The position numbers and the translations under genes are program-made. The notes beneath the pieces are model-generated. The model did no database searches. It saw only the letters and a list, made by a program, of their open reading frames with translations, and was not told where the DNA came from. DNA of 64,000 nt from an uncultured Bacteroidales bacterium (lineage in GTDB: Bacteria; Bacteroidota; Bacteroidia; Bacteroidales; P3): assembly GCA_900314725.1 (NCBI GenBank), contig OMWJ01000005.1, forward strand, positions 62,001 through 126,000, read 5' to 3'. This document shows positions 8,447 through 18,900 of the stretch, piece by piece. Position 1 is the stretch's first letter. Every line of letters starts with the position of its first letter.

Positions 8447-10858
8447 ATGACTAATAAACTAAGATGTGTAGTATTGTTTTTGTTGTTGTTTGTGGGGCAT
8501 ATTGCTATGGCTCAGCAAATAAAGGGAAGTGTAAAAGACAGTAAGAACAAAGCTATAGAAAATGTCAGCATAGGAACACTTAATCTAAAAAACCCAATAG
8601 GAACTTCTTCCAATAACAAAGGAGAATATTCTTTAAAACTAACTCCTAATAGAGAATATATAATAAGATTTTCTTGTATTGGTTACAAAGACTTTGATAC
8701 AACAATAAAGATAGAAGAGCATCGGACGATAATTCTTGACGTTGTTCTTCAAATTGAGAGTACAACACTTGAAGGCGTGGAAATCAAGGGAGATTATTCT
8801 CGTGAAGAAGGAGTAACAAGAATATCTTCCGATTGGGCAAAAAATACAGCAGGTCCAACAGGTGGAGTGGAAAATGTAATAAAAACAATAGAGGGAGTGT
8901 CTTCCAATAATGAACTTTCTTCTCAATATTCTGTAAGAGGAGGAAATTTTGATGAGAATCTTGTATATGTTAATGATATAGAAATATTCCGACCTATACT
9001 TGTTAGAAGCTCTCAGCAGGAAGGCTTGTCTTTTATTAATCCTGATATGATTAGTGATATACAGTTTTCTTCTGGTGGTTTTGCTTCGGAGTATGGTGAT
9101 AAGATGTCTTCGGTTTTAGATATAAAATACAGAAAACCTATGGAGTTTTCAGGAAATGTTTCCATAGGATTATTAGGAGGTAGTGTTTATGTAGCAGACA
9201 AAATAAAGGATAAATTTACTTATCAGTTATCGTATAGAAACAAAACAACGCAATATTTACTAAACTCTTTGGAAACATCAGGCGATTACAATACAACCTT
9301 TCATGATATTCAGGCTTATCTTACTTGGGATATAAACGGAAAAACTGATTTGTCTTTCATTGGCAATCTTTCAGATAATACTTACAAGTTTAAACCCAAG
9401 GACAGAGAGACTGACTTTGGAGACATCAACAATCCTTTGAAGTTTAAGGTCTATTTTGATGGCGAAGAGAGAGATAGGTTTTCTTCACTGTTTGGAGCCT
9501 TGAAACTAAATTATAAGATTAGACAAGATTTACATCTAAAGTTTATCACATCCGCCTTTTCTACAACAGAGAAAGAAACATACGATATTCAAGGACAGTA
9601 TTGGTTAAGCGAATCTTCTGGAGTTGCGAGCGAAGAAGACTTTGATTTGGGAATAGGAACGTATTTAGAGCATGCAAGAAACAATCTTCAAGCACGATTG
9701 TTCAACATTGAACACAAAGGCGAGAAGTATTATGATAACGGGGTTTTGTCTTGGGGAGTGAAATACCAAAGAGAGATAACTTCAGATAAGATAAACGAAT
9801 GGAAAATGGTTGATTCTGCTGATTATTCTATTCCTTCAAATCCTGATGAGATCGGAGTCTATGATACAGTTTCTGCACCTATGCTTCAAAATTGGTATAA
9901 TAGCAAAAACGATATTAACAGCAATCGTTTCACTTTCTTTATTCAGCGTCATATATCTTGGAAGAAAGAATCTGGAACTTATTTTCTTAATGCAGGAATC
10001 AGAGCTCATTATTGGGATTTCAACAAAGAGTTTTTCCCATCACCAAGAGTAAGTTTCTCTTACAAACCTAAGATAAAACAAGATATACTCTTCCGTTTTG
10101 CAACCGGGCTTTACGCACAATATCCTTTCTATAGAGAATATAGAAACCAAATAGGTGAAATAAATAAGGATGTTAAAAGTCAGAAGTCTCTTCATTTTGT
10201 TCTTTCATCTGATTGGAATTTCAAGATAAGGACAAGAAACTTCAAACTTACTTCGTCTTTGTATTACAAACATCTTTGGGATTTGATTCCTTATTATATG
10301 GATAACCTTCGTTTGCGTTATACTGCCGAGAATAATGCCAAAGGTTATGCTGCTGGATTGGATATAAAACTTTTCGGAGAGTTTATTAAAGGAATAGATT
10401 CTTGGTTCACTCTTTCTATTATGCAGACAAAACAAGATATAGAAGGCGATGGTGAAGGCTATATCCCTCGTCCTACCGACCAATTGGTGAATATGAGTGT
10501 TAGTTTCCAAGATTATTTGCCTTCAATGCCTTGGATGAGAGTCTATCTTAACTTTAACTATGGAAGCGGTTATCCGTTCTTTGTTCCAAATACAAATGTT
10601 GTTCTTTCACGTCCTAACTATTTGAGAGCAGATCTTGCATTTACGTTTAGGATAAAAGATGAAGAAGATTCATGGGCAAGCAAAAACTTTCTTAAAGTTA
10701 TAAAACGGATATGGTTAAATGTGGAATGGTTAAATGTATTTAACAATAAGAATATTATTTCCTACACATTTATAAAAGATAACTACAATATCACATATCC
10801 GGTTCCAAATTATCTCACACCGTCTATGCTTAACGCAAAACTAACCTTTGAGTTCTGA
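8447..10858 (+). CDS. TonB-dependent outer-membrane receptor with CarboxypepD-regulatory-like N-domain
   Basis: A signal peptide (residues 1-22) precedes a CarboxypepD_reg-like beta-sandwich (about 23-105: IKGSVKDSKNKAIENVSIGT ... YIIRFSCIGYKDFD). Next is a TonB plug domain (about 125-230: YSVRGGNFDENLVYVNDIEIF) and a 22-strand-type barrel to the C-terminal strand ending LTFEF. Such receptors take up ligands too large for porins using TonB energy. No SusD partner follows, so this is not a SusCD polysaccharide locus; the substrate cannot be told. The gene has its own promoter and is convergent with the toxin-antitoxin pair. Confidence 0.85.
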   Translation: MTNKLRCVVLFLLLFVGHIAMAQQIKGSVKDSKNKAIENVSIGTLNLKNPIGTSSNNKGEYSLKLTPNREYIIRFSCIGYKDFDTTIKIEEHRTIILDVVLQIESTTLEGVEIKGDYSREEGVTRISSDWAKNTAGPTGGVENVIKTIEGVSSNNELSSQYSVRGGNFDENLVYVNDIEIFRPILVRSSQQEGLSFINPDMISDIQFSSGGFASEYGDKMSSVLDIKYRKPMEFSGNVSIGLLGGSVYVADKIKDKFTYQLSYRNKTTQYLLNSLETSGDYNTTFHDIQAYLTWDINGKTDLSFIGNLSDNTYKFKPKDRETDFGDINNPLKFKVYFDGEERDRFSSLFGALKLNYKIRQDLHLKFITSAFSTTEKETYDIQGQYWLSESSGVASEEDFDLGIGTYLEHARNNLQARLFNIEHKGEKYYDNGVLSWGVKYQREITSDKINEWKMVDSADYSIPSNPDEIGVYDTVSAPMLQNWYNSKNDINSNRFTFFIQRHISWKKESGTYFLNAGIRAHYWDFNKEFFPSPRVSFSYKPKIKQDILFRFATGLYAQYPFYREYRNQIGEINKDVKSQKSLHFVLSSDWNFKIRTRNFKLTSSLYYKHLWDLIPYYMDNLRLRYTAENNAKGYAAGLDIKLFGEFIKGIDSWFTLSIMQTKQDIEGDGEGYIPRPTDQLVNMSVSFQDYLPSMPWMRVYLNFNYGSGYPFFVPNTNVVLSRPNYLRADLAFTFRIKDEEDSWASKNFLKVIKRIWLNVEWLNVFNNKNIISYTFIKDNYNITYPVPNYLTPSMLNAKLTFEF

Positions 10859-10883
10859 TTATAGGACCTTTTGGACTTTCTTT

Positions 10884-11222
10884 TTAGAGATTGTTCTTTT
10901 TAATCAATAGTTTCAGTTCTTTATCGCTAATATTAACTGTGTCGGATTTGTCGTATATTGCGACCAATGTAATTTTTGTTTCCTCTATACTAACCAAAAT
11001 AGTGTGAGTTATGACTCTTGCACCGCCACTTTTACCTTTGCCTTTTGAAGTTATTGCAAAGCGTACCTTCCTCAAATTCTTACCAAGCTGAGTACCAATG
11101 AATGGATTTTCTTTCAATTCTTCAAGAAACGCAGAGTAATCTTCCCGCATTGAAGGATAACGCTTTGCCAGGTATTTCAAATCTTTGGCAAAATCGGGAG
11201 TAGCAACAATTCTACAGTTCAT
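10884..11222 (-). CDS. RelE/ParE-superfamily toxin
   Basis: 112-residue protein with the RelE/ParE fold pattern: N-terminal strand (CRIVATPDFAKDLKYLAKRYP), two helices, then basic strands (NLRKVRFAITSKGKGKSGGARVITH) and a C-terminal LVAIYDKSD strand. Toxins of this group act as ribosome-dependent mRNA nucleases or gyrase inhibitors; which one applies here cannot be read from the sequence. Its start overlaps the antitoxin gene by 11 bp, the usual type II toxin-antitoxin arrangement with antitoxin first. Confidence 0.75.
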   Translation of the reverse strand: MNCRIVATPDFAKDLKYLAKRYPSMREDYSAFLEELKENPFIGTQLGKNLRKVRFAITSKGKGKSGGARVITHTILVSIEETKITLVAIYDKSDTVNISDKELKLLIKKNNL

Positions 11223-11445
11223 TAAGTAAATCCTCCGCAGTTATACCTTTCAGTTCTCCGCCTTGCATTTGATGTAGCTGGTTGAAGGCGTGGTCTATCT
11301 TGTCAAGTGCCTGCTTTTTTTCAGCGTTCTTTTGTTCAATAAACAGAGAACGGACGAAATCGAGCATTTTTCTTAACATATCTTCGCTATCCAACATTGG
11401 ATTCATTTCCCTGAAAAGCTCTTCTCTTAATTGTATAGCCTCCAT
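11212..11445 (-). CDS. Antitoxin of the RelE/ParE-type pair
   Basis: 77-residue, helix-rich acidic protein starting MEAIQLREELF and ending in an acidic tail (GITAEDLLNEL) of the kind that wraps the toxin. The ATG at 11445 is chosen over the upstream TTG at 11487 because a -7 promoter box lies at 11465-11472, between the two, leaving only this start on the transcript. It overlaps the toxin gene and would bind toxin and probably its own promoter. No clear DNA-binding domain is visible. Confidence 0.65.
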   Translation of the reverse strand: MEAIQLREELFREMNPMLDSEDMLRKMLDFVRSLFIEQKNAEKKQALDKIDHAFNQLHQMQGGELKGITAEDLLNEL

Positions 11446-11464
11446 AATACTCCATATTTTTTTG

Positions 11465-11472
11465 CAAAGGTA
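11465..11472 (-). promoter_or_regulatory. -7 promoter box for the toxin-antitoxin operon
   Basis: On the minus strand this reads TACCTTTG (TAnnTTTG), 19 bp before the antitoxin ATG. Confidence 0.55.
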
Positions 11473-11555
11473 CGATTTTTTATTCAAATCGCAATATAAG
11501 GAAGATTTTTTTTGTTTTATTTCAGTCTTTTCCTCGGTATTTTCTTTGTAAATAA

Positions 11556-11663
11556 GAAAAAGACTTGATGTTTAGGTGAAAAAGAGTTGATTTTAAATTT
11601 TTAAATCTTGATGTTTAGGGTATAAAGACTTGGTTTTAATTTTTTAAAACCAAGTCTTTTTTT
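11556..11663 (+). repeat. Modular intergenic hairpin repeat, copy B
   Basis: Contains CTTGATGTTTAGG twice (11564-11576, 11607-11619). A 16-bp perfect hairpin, AAAGACTTGGTTTTAA (11624-11639) with TTAAAACCAAGTCTTT (11644-11659), is followed by a T-run. The last 64 nt differ from copy D (35793-35856) at three positions only. The hairpin looks like a plus-strand terminator but sits between two divergent genes with no plus-strand gene before it. Confidence 0.8.
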
Positions 11664-11715
11664 GTTAATATTTAAAAAAAATAATTCAAAATCCGTGCAT
11701 TTGATTTTTTTTTCT

Positions 11716-11723
11716 TATTTTTG
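11716..11723 (+). promoter_or_regulatory. -7 promoter box for the etfBA operon
   Basis: TATTTTTG matches TAnnTTTG, 93 bp before etfB. The leader between them holds a short GC-rich hairpin (GCGTTC with GGACGC, about 11777-11792). Confidence 0.5.
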
Positions 11724-11816
11724 CAAATTGAACATTTAGTGTTAAACAGAAAAATAAGAATACTAACAGCGTGAAGCGTTCTTTATGGACGCAACGCAAC
11801 GAGAAAAATAAGAGTA

Positions 11817-12680
11817 ATGAAAATAGTAGTTTTAGCAAAACAAGTACCTGATACAAGGAACGTTGGTAAAGATGCCATGACTCCAGAGGGTACAGTAAAT
11901 AGACAAGCCTTGCCTGCAATTTTTAATCCTGAGGATTTGAATGCATTGGAAATGGCTTTGGAAATTAAAGACAGAGTACCAGGAACAGAGATAACTGTTG
12001 TTACTATGGGACCTTCTCGTGCAGCAGAAATAATAAGAGATTCTATGTTTAGAGGAGCAGACAATGGAGTTGTTCTTTCTGACAGAAAACTTGCTGCAAG
12101 TGATACATTAGCAACTTCTTACGCTATTTCACAAGCAGTTAGAAAAACAGGAAAATTTGATATAGTATTTGGTGGAAGACAAGCTATAGACGGCGATACT
12201 GCACAAGTAGGACCTCAGACAGCAGAAAAACTTGAAATACCTCAAATAACATACGCAGAAGAATTGGTTGATGTTGATGAAAAGTCCATAACTATCAAAC
12301 GCCGTTTGGAAAGAGGTGTGGAAGTAGTTAAATCTGCTTATCCTCTTTTGATTACCGTGCATTCTTCTGCTAAACCTTGCAGATTCTATAATGCTAAACG
12401 TGTTATGAAATATAAACATGCTTTCTCTGCTTCAGAAGCCAAGGAAAGAAATCTTGATGTAAATGTATGGAATGATTTTCCTTACTTGAAGATAGAGGAA
12501 TGGAGTGCAGCAGATGTAGAGGCTGAGGATAACAGAATAGGTCTTGCAGGTTCTCCTACAAAAGTTAAGAAAATAGATAACGTTGTTCTTACTCAAAAAG
12601 AAAATGTTACCATTGAGCCAACAGAAGAGAACTTGGACAATTTAGTAAAGAACTTAATAGATACACATATAATAGGATAA
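11817..12680 (+). CDS. etfB: Electron transfer flavoprotein, beta subunit
   Basis: 287-residue EtfB beginning MKIVVLAKQVPDT, with the family motif regions ALEMALEIKD (about 45-55), VTMGPSRA (about 62-69) and FGGRQAIDGDTAQVGPQ (about 118-135). It binds AMP or a second FAD and carries electrons between the acyl-CoA dehydrogenase and its redox partner. It is followed after 4 bp by etfA and then an acyl-CoA dehydrogenase, so the three form one operon. In an amino-acid fermenter this set most likely serves crotonyl-CoA reduction; whether it bifurcates electrons to ferredoxin cannot be decided by reading alone. Confidence 0.93.
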   Translation: MKIVVLAKQVPDTRNVGKDAMTPEGTVNRQALPAIFNPEDLNALEMALEIKDRVPGTEITVVTMGPSRAAEIIRDSMFRGADNGVVLSDRKLAASDTLATSYAISQAVRKTGKFDIVFGGRQAIDGDTAQVGPQTAEKLEIPQITYAEELVDVDEKSITIKRRLERGVEVVKSAYPLLITVHSSAKPCRFYNAKRVMKYKHAFSASEAKERNLDVNVWNDFPYLKIEEWSAADVEAEDNRIGLAGSPTKVKKIDNVVLTQKENVTIEPTEENLDNLVKNLIDTHIIG

Positions 12681-12684
12681 AGAT

Positions 12685-13710
12685 ATGGATAATGTATTTG
12701 TTTACTGTGAAATAACAGAAGAAAATCATATTGCAGACGTTAGCCTTGAACTTATAAGTAAGGCAAGAAAACTTGCAGATGAATTAAAAGTAAAAGTTGA
12801 AGCAATAGTTGCTGGTAATAATGTGGCAGATTTAGAAGAAAGTCTTTATCCATACGGTGTTGATATTATCAATTATGCAGAGGATAAACGTTTGTTCCCT
12901 TATCAGACATTGCCTCATTTTTCTATTGTTACTAAACTTATTAAAGAAAAACAACCACAAATAGCCTTGTTTGGTGCAACAAGCGTTGGAAGAGATTTAG
13001 CTCCAAGAGTTGCTTCTTTCCTTCGTTGCGGTTTGACAGCAGACTGTACTTCCTTGGAGATAGGAGAATATGAAGACAAAAAAGAAGGTAAGGTGATAGA
13101 TAATCTTCTTTATCAGATACGTCCTGCTTTTGGTGGTAACATCATAGCAACAATCGTAAATCCTAACACTCGTCCTCAAATGGCAACAGTAAGAGAGGGC
13201 GTGATGAAAAAAGAAGTCTATAATCAAAATCACAAGGGGGAAGTAAATCGTCTTGATGTTAGTAAATATGTGGAAGATTCTGATTTCTGCATAGAAATTT
13301 TGGAACGTCATATTGAGCAACAGAAGGTGAATATAAAAGGAGCTCAGATTATAGTTTGTGGTGGTTATGGTATGGCTTCAAAACCTGATGGTTTCAAACT
13401 TCTACACGAATTGGCAGAAACATTAGGAGGAGAAGTAGGTGCTACACGTGCTGCTGTTGATGCTGGAATGACAGAACATGAACGTCAGGTTGGTCAGACA
13501 GGTGTTACAGTACGACCAAAACTATACATAGGTTGTGGTGTTTCTGGTGCTGTTCAACATAGAGCAGGAATGCAAGAGAGTTCTAAGATAATAAGTATTA
13601 ATACAGATGTTAATGCTCCTTTGAATTCTATTGCAGACTACACAATAACAGGTGATGCTTTTGAGATTATACCAAAATTGATAAAGTATTATAAGAAGAA
13701 TAGTAAGTAA
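12685..13710 (+). CDS. etfA: Electron transfer flavoprotein, alpha subunit
   Basis: 341-residue EtfA. The N-terminal Rossmann-like half (residues 1-190) is followed by the C-terminal FAD domain with the family signature GATRAAVDAG, RQVGQTGVTVRPKLYIGCGVSG and HRAGMQ ... ISINTDVNAPLN (about 250-320). It pairs with EtfB, 4 bp upstream, and passes electrons to or from the dehydrogenase encoded 33 bp downstream. Length and motifs are normal for the family. Confidence 0.94.
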   Translation: MDNVFVYCEITEENHIADVSLELISKARKLADELKVKVEAIVAGNNVADLEESLYPYGVDIINYAEDKRLFPYQTLPHFSIVTKLIKEKQPQIALFGATSVGRDLAPRVASFLRCGLTADCTSLEIGEYEDKKEGKVIDNLLYQIRPAFGGNIIATIVNPNTRPQMATVREGVMKKEVYNQNHKGEVNRLDVSKYVEDSDFCIEILERHIEQQKVNIKGAQIIVCGGYGMASKPDGFKLLHELAETLGGEVGATRAAVDAGMTEHERQVGQTGVTVRPKLYIGCGVSGAVQHRAGMQESSKIISINTDVNAPLNSIADYTITGDAFEIIPKLIKYYKKNSK

Positions 13711-13742
13711 TTTTATTTAAGAATATAAATAATCAAAATAAT

Positions 13743-15470
13743 ATGGCTAATTTTTTTGATGATAATAAGGGTTTGCAGTTTCAGTTGGATAATCCTATGA
13801 TGAAAGAAATCATAAGATTAAAAGAAAGAGACTATGCAGACTATGGTAAATATGATTATGCACCAAAGGATTATGAGGATGCAAAAGATTCTTATAAGAG
13901 AGTTCTTTCTCTTATTGGAGAGATAACAGGAGAAGTTCTTGCAAATAATGCTGAAAGTGTAGATAATCAAGGAGTAAGAATAGAAGATAATGCTATTATA
14001 TATGCAGATGGAACAAAGGAAAACCATAAAGCATTAACAGATGCAGGTGTTTATGGACTAAGTCTTCCAAGACAATATGGTGGCTTGAATTTTTCATACG
14101 TTCCTTACGTTATGGCAGCAGAAATAGTTTCAAGAGGTGATTGTGGTTTTGCAAATATTTGGGGATTGCAAGACTGTGCTGAAACTATTTATGAATTTGC
14201 TAATGATGAGATAAAGAATAAGTATCTTCCAATGATAAATCAAGGATATACTTGTTCAATGGATTTAACAGAGCCAGATGCAGGTTCAGATTTGCAGTCA
14301 GTTCGTTTGAAAGCTACTTTTGATGAAGAAAATAATTGCTGGAGATTGAACGGTGTAAAACGCTTTATCACAAATGGCGATGCTGACATCAAACTTGTTC
14401 TTGCTCGTAGTGAAGAAGGGACAACAGATGGTAGAGGTCTTTCTTATTTTGTTTATGACAGAAGAGACGGAGGAGTAACTATCCGTAGAACAGAAAATAA
14501 ACTTGGTATTCACGGCTCACCAACAGGAGAGTTAGTATTTAATAATGCTCCTGCACAGTTAGTAGGTGAAAGAAAACTTGGTCTTATAAAATATGTTATG
14601 TCTTTGATGAATGGTGCTCGTCTTGGAGTTGGCGCTCAAAGTGTTGGTCTAAGTGAAGCAGCATATAGAGAAGCTTTGCAATATGCTAATGAAAGAGAAC
14701 AGTTCGGAAAGCCTATTATCCAATTCCAGCAAGTAAGAGAAATGCTTGCTAAGATGAGAGCAAAGACAGATGCAACTCGTGCCTTGCTTTACGAAACTGC
14801 ACGTTGCGTGGATATGTATAAGGTTTATGAGGCTATCTCTAAGGAAAGAAAACTTGAACCAGAAGAGAGACAAATCTTGAAAACCTACACTCGTTTGGCA
14901 GATATGTTCACTCCGTTGTTGAAGTTGTTCTCTTCAGAGTATGCTAACCAAAACACATACGATTGTATCCAAGTATATGGCGGAAGTGGTTTTATGAAAG
15001 ACTATCCTTGCGAACGTATGTACAGAGATGCAAGAATTCTAACTATTTATGAAGGAACATCACAACTTCAAGTTGTGGCTGCAATACGTGGAGTTGTTTC
15101 TGGAGGTTATGTTAATAGAATAAAAGAGTATGAGCAAACAGAACTTGCAGGAGCAAATAAAGAAGTCCTACAAGAACTTAGAAACATACTTCTTCCATTG
15201 AGAGAAGACTTTGAAAAGTGCGTTGAAAGAGTAAATTCATTTGGTTCTACAAGTGCAGCGCATGAGTTCAATTCAAGACGTTTAGTTGAAATTGCAGGCT
15301 ATCTTGTAATGGCTCATCTTCTTATTTTAGACACAGACAGAGATGAACAATTCCTTGCTTCTGCTCGCCTGATGACTAAGATGGCACAAGAAAAAATAGC
15401 AGAACGCAAAGCCTTTATCCTAAACTTTGAAGAAAAGGATTTAGAAGACTATCTTGCCTTGACAGAGTAG
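13743..15470 (+). CDS. Acyl-CoA dehydrogenase family protein, probably butyryl-CoA dehydrogenase
   Basis: 575-residue FAD enzyme. The N-terminal and middle domains carry CSMDLTEPDAGSDLQ near residue 165 and NGVKRFITNGDAD near 205. The C-terminal helical domain has the IYEGTSQLQ segment near 435, where the catalytic Glu of short-chain dehydrogenases sits. A further helical extension of about 130 residues follows, so it is longer than the 380-residue clostridial Bcd; related Bacteroidota encode this long form next to etfBA. The operon and the lysine pathway genes suggest it reduces crotonyl-CoA to butyryl-CoA. The substrate is inferred. Confidence 0.88.
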   Translation: MANFFDDNKGLQFQLDNPMMKEIIRLKERDYADYGKYDYAPKDYEDAKDSYKRVLSLIGEITGEVLANNAESVDNQGVRIEDNAIIYADGTKENHKALTDAGVYGLSLPRQYGGLNFSYVPYVMAAEIVSRGDCGFANIWGLQDCAETIYEFANDEIKNKYLPMINQGYTCSMDLTEPDAGSDLQSVRLKATFDEENNCWRLNGVKRFITNGDADIKLVLARSEEGTTDGRGLSYFVYDRRDGGVTIRRTENKLGIHGSPTGELVFNNAPAQLVGERKLGLIKYVMSLMNGARLGVGAQSVGLSEAAYREALQYANEREQFGKPIIQFQQVREMLAKMRAKTDATRALLYETARCVDMYKVYEAISKERKLEPEERQILKTYTRLADMFTPLLKLFSSEYANQNTYDCIQVYGGSGFMKDYPCERMYRDARILTIYEGTSQLQVVAAIRGVVSGGYVNRIKEYEQTELAGANKEVLQELRNILLPLREDFEKCVERVNSFGSTSAAHEFNSRRLVEIAGYLVMAHLLILDTDRDEQFLASARLMTKMAQEKIAERKAFILNFEEKDLEDYLALTE

Positions 15471-15491
15471 GGTAGTTATAATATAACAATG

Positions 15492-15545
15492 ATAGTGTAT
15501 AAGGTTGAATAAACTTTATACACTATTTTTTTTGCTTTTTCTTTT
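15492..15545 (+). terminator. Intrinsic terminator after the etf/acyl-CoA dehydrogenase operon
   Basis: ATAGTGTATAA (15492-15502) pairs with TTATACACTAT (15526-15536), followed by a run of eight T. Confidence 0.85.
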
Positions 15546-15575
15546 AGGAAGGTATTTCTGCCACGGTAAGAGCTT

Positions 15576-15905
15576 CTATTCTTTAACTACAATAGTGAAG
15601 TATTCAATATTTTCGTTGGTGTCGTTGAGCATGGAGTGTTTATGTCCTTTAGGGCAATAATGCACCTGACCTGCAAAAACTCTTTCCTGTTTATCATCAT
15701 AACTAAATATAGCAGAACCTTTAAGCATATAGAGTATTTCACAACCATTAGTATGAGGATGTAATCCACTGCTACAATTAGGAGGAAGAATACTTTTTAC
15801 TATCTTATTATCTTTGTCCTCAAAGCAGCGGTTAAGTACATAACCTTCACCTCCTTTGAATCGTTCTACTTTTTCTTCTTGCAGTTTATTGAAATCTAAG
15901 ACCAT
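15576..15905 (-). CDS. Cupin-domain protein
   Basis: 109-residue single cupin barrel. Motif 1 reads GLHPHTNGCEILYMLKG, giving the HxH...E metal ligands near residues 48-55; motif 2 reads GQVHYCPKGHKH, with a His near residue 86. The fold binds a metal and often a small molecule; the function of this member is unknown. The gene lies downstream of sprA on the same strand with 21 bp between, and converges with the acyl-CoA dehydrogenase operon. Confidence 0.75.
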   Translation of the reverse strand: MVLDFNKLQEEKVERFKGGEGYVLNRCFEDKDNKIVKSILPPNCSSGLHPHTNGCEILYMLKGSAIFSYDDKQERVFAGQVHYCPKGHKHSMLNDTNENIEYFTIVVKE

Positions 15906-15926
15906 AATACTTTTAGTTTTGGAAAA

Positions 15927-18900
15927 TTAGAATACAATCTTAAGTGAAAAACCTCCTTCTGTTGTTGAGTTAGGATAAGAAGATGAGATATAAGGAGAAT
16001 TTATTGTGATGTCAAAGAATGCTTTTAAGACTATTTTCTCCGTCAATGAATATTCACCAGAAAGGTTTAGAGTTGTAATTTTTGTTCCTGCAGATATGAT
16101 ATTGACATTTTGGTCAATCTTTCTAAGTATTGTTTTGTTAGTAGTTATAGAAAAGTCTGCTTTAAGAAGTATATCGCTTTTGAATTGACGAGAGGATTGA
16201 CCTCCTGTACGAATGCTGATGGCAACATCTTTAAATCTGTAACCACCTCCGAAAACAAAACCAAAACGATTTATTTCTGTCAGCTGAGTGTTGGAGAATG
16301 AAAGAGAAAGAGAACGTTCCTTCTTGAACTCAAAGTTGAGTTCTAATGAGTTTTTAAGGAATATTTCAATCTTAAGCAAAGGACTTAATTGTTCAGAGAT
16401 GATTATTTGGTCAATACTCTGTTTTGGAACAAAATTGTCGTTGATTGAGTTTCTTATCCATTCTGTTCCATAGTCATATGTTGAAACATCAGGAACAGAA
16501 GTATTGGTATAGAAGGAAGATATTTTGTAGTTGCACACATAGTTGGAAGAAATAGTTACAGAGTTAGCCCATTTCTTAACCCATTCATTCTTGCCAAGAC
16601 CGGTATAAGTTATTTTGAAGTTTGGCATTGGCATACTGATGAAAGGAGATAGCGATTGTTTTTTAGCATTCTTTCCTGAGTAAGCCGCAAGAAAGGCAGG
16701 TATGAGTACTTGTTGAGATGTTGCACCGTAACCGTCAGGATAATAGTTCCCATTAACGGTATCTAATACAGGGTCGCCAAGATAATCGGAATGATGTTTT
16801 CTGTTCTCTGTTGCCAGACGTTCTGCTATCGTGCTACGGTTTCTTAGGAATTGTTCAAAAGTTTCACTGACGTTTTTGTCATCCATTCCCTTAAACATAG
16901 TACCTAAAGCAAAGAATGAAATTTCATAAGTTCCGTTGCGATAAGGTGTTGTCGGACCTATAATTCTTCCATAGTCAGCATTATATTTGTAGTATGCACT
17001 ATACTGTTCGCTTTCTGTTTTCTTGAATATAACGTCTATATTGAAGTCTTTTATTATTTCAAACTTAGCTGTTGCATTTAAATTCCGACTCATTTTACTT
17101 ACGTATGCGGCATTAAGCATGGTGTCTGTACTAAGCCAGCCTTTGCGAATAGCGTTTGGCATGATGTTCTTTTGAGAGCCAAAAACAAAACCTAATCCTG
17201 GAGCCCAATCACTATTAGGAGTCATTCCCAAGTATTTTGCTCGTGGCATAAAACCAGGAATATAAATACCATTATTAAGAGTGTAGTTGAAGTTTATGGA
17301 TTTTAGACTTGTAGCCAGACGAATTGAAAAATAGCCTAAATCTTTTAACCATTGAAGAGAGCTCTTTGTGCTGTCAGCCGTAGAGTCTGCAGCATCTTTT
17401 TTCTCTTCAGGTTTATTTCTGTCAGGAAGACGAGGTGAAGATGTTATTTTATCCTTATTCTTATTCTTATTCTTATCTCTTGCATCGTAAGCTTTCTTTA
17501 TGAATGGTACTTTATTGTAAATAGTTCCGAAGGTAGCAGTTGAGTTGTAGTTTATTCTGCGGTTGTTTTCTATTGTGTTACCAAGTTGAGCTGTTGCTTC
17601 TGTTGCAGATTGGAATGTATATTCTCCTCTGTAGGTAGTTGTTAGTCTTAACCAAGAAAACATAGGTATTTTATTAAGAGGGACATTAAAGGTTACTTGT
17701 AGGCTTTGGTGATATTGTTGAGCCTTACCTAAATCTCTAATAGATTGCCAAACGCTATCTTTTTTTGCTTTTGTGTCTAAACGCCCTCTTGGTTCTTCTA
17801 TTAGAGCATTTATTCTGGCAGCATATTCTGTACGTATGTTCTGAGTTATATCCCATTTTAAACCGTATTCTCTGTTCCAATAGAAATTCTGATAAAACAT
17901 AGGCTCCATTATAACCAAGCCCTGTGATTTGCTTCTAAGTTTGCTCTCTTGGAAATCTTTCATCATATCACTTCTAAAGGTTATGTTCTTAGGCTTGAAG
18001 TGAAGAGTAAAGTCTCTTAGTATCGCAAAAGATTTATTTTTAAACATAGGTACTTTAGAGAAAGGTTTCCAACCTCGGTCTTGGATGTCGTATTGATAGC
18101 CAAGCATAAGTCTATTTTGTGTTCTTTCATCATATTCCACATCTACGCTTCTGCTGTAGTTTTTTGTATAGGAATAAGAAAGATTAAAATTCTCTATATC
18201 ATAAAAATGTCTGTGCGCAGCAGCATTACCAACACGCTCTTTCCTTACATTCATGAAAGAGAAGTTAGTTATGGTGTTGTAATCTTGAACCATATGACGA
18301 ATAGAGTCTCGTTCTCTTTCTGAACGGTATGATAGTAAATCATCTTTAAGGAACACATCGGGGTCTAAAGGATTGTAACGAGGATTACTTATCGTTTGAG
18401 AGTAATCAAAATGGAAAGGAAGTCTGATACCAAATCTATCAGGGAAGAATTTTCCTATTTCCAAATTTGTTGCAATATCAAAAGTAGAGACGTTATCTTG
18501 AGAAATAGTGGAAATAGTTTGTTCAATAGTTCCAAAACCTGCTGATTTATAAGAACCACTTAAGGCTAAATCTCCAAGATCTGCCAGATTGGTGCGAAGA
18601 GTTCCTCTTGCAGCCCAACCTCTGCTTCTGTCAAAATCTGTTAGACGCAATTCATTAACCCATACTTCTACGCTCTTAGGAAGCATATCATCGCCATCAT
18701 AAAGGTTTTGTTTCTTAGGATTTCTGACACCTATCATAAGAACCTTTACATTGGCAATATTAGGAGAACCGATGACTGTTATTTTTCTTCCATTGATGTA
18801 TTCAGAATAAGGAATGCTTGTAGAATAGTTAGTGTTACCGTTACGAATAAGAGTATTACGATTAGTCTTTACTTTGACAATGGAATCAAGGTCAATAGTT

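Noticed and set aside
11556-11663. Reading the repeats as insertion-sequence ends
   Set aside because: No transposase frame lies near any copy, and no target duplication is visible at the borders.
11785-11811. Eight-codon frame (MDATQREK) in the etfB leader as a regulatory peptide
   Set aside because: No ribosome-binding site and no hairpin clearly dependent on it; likely chance.
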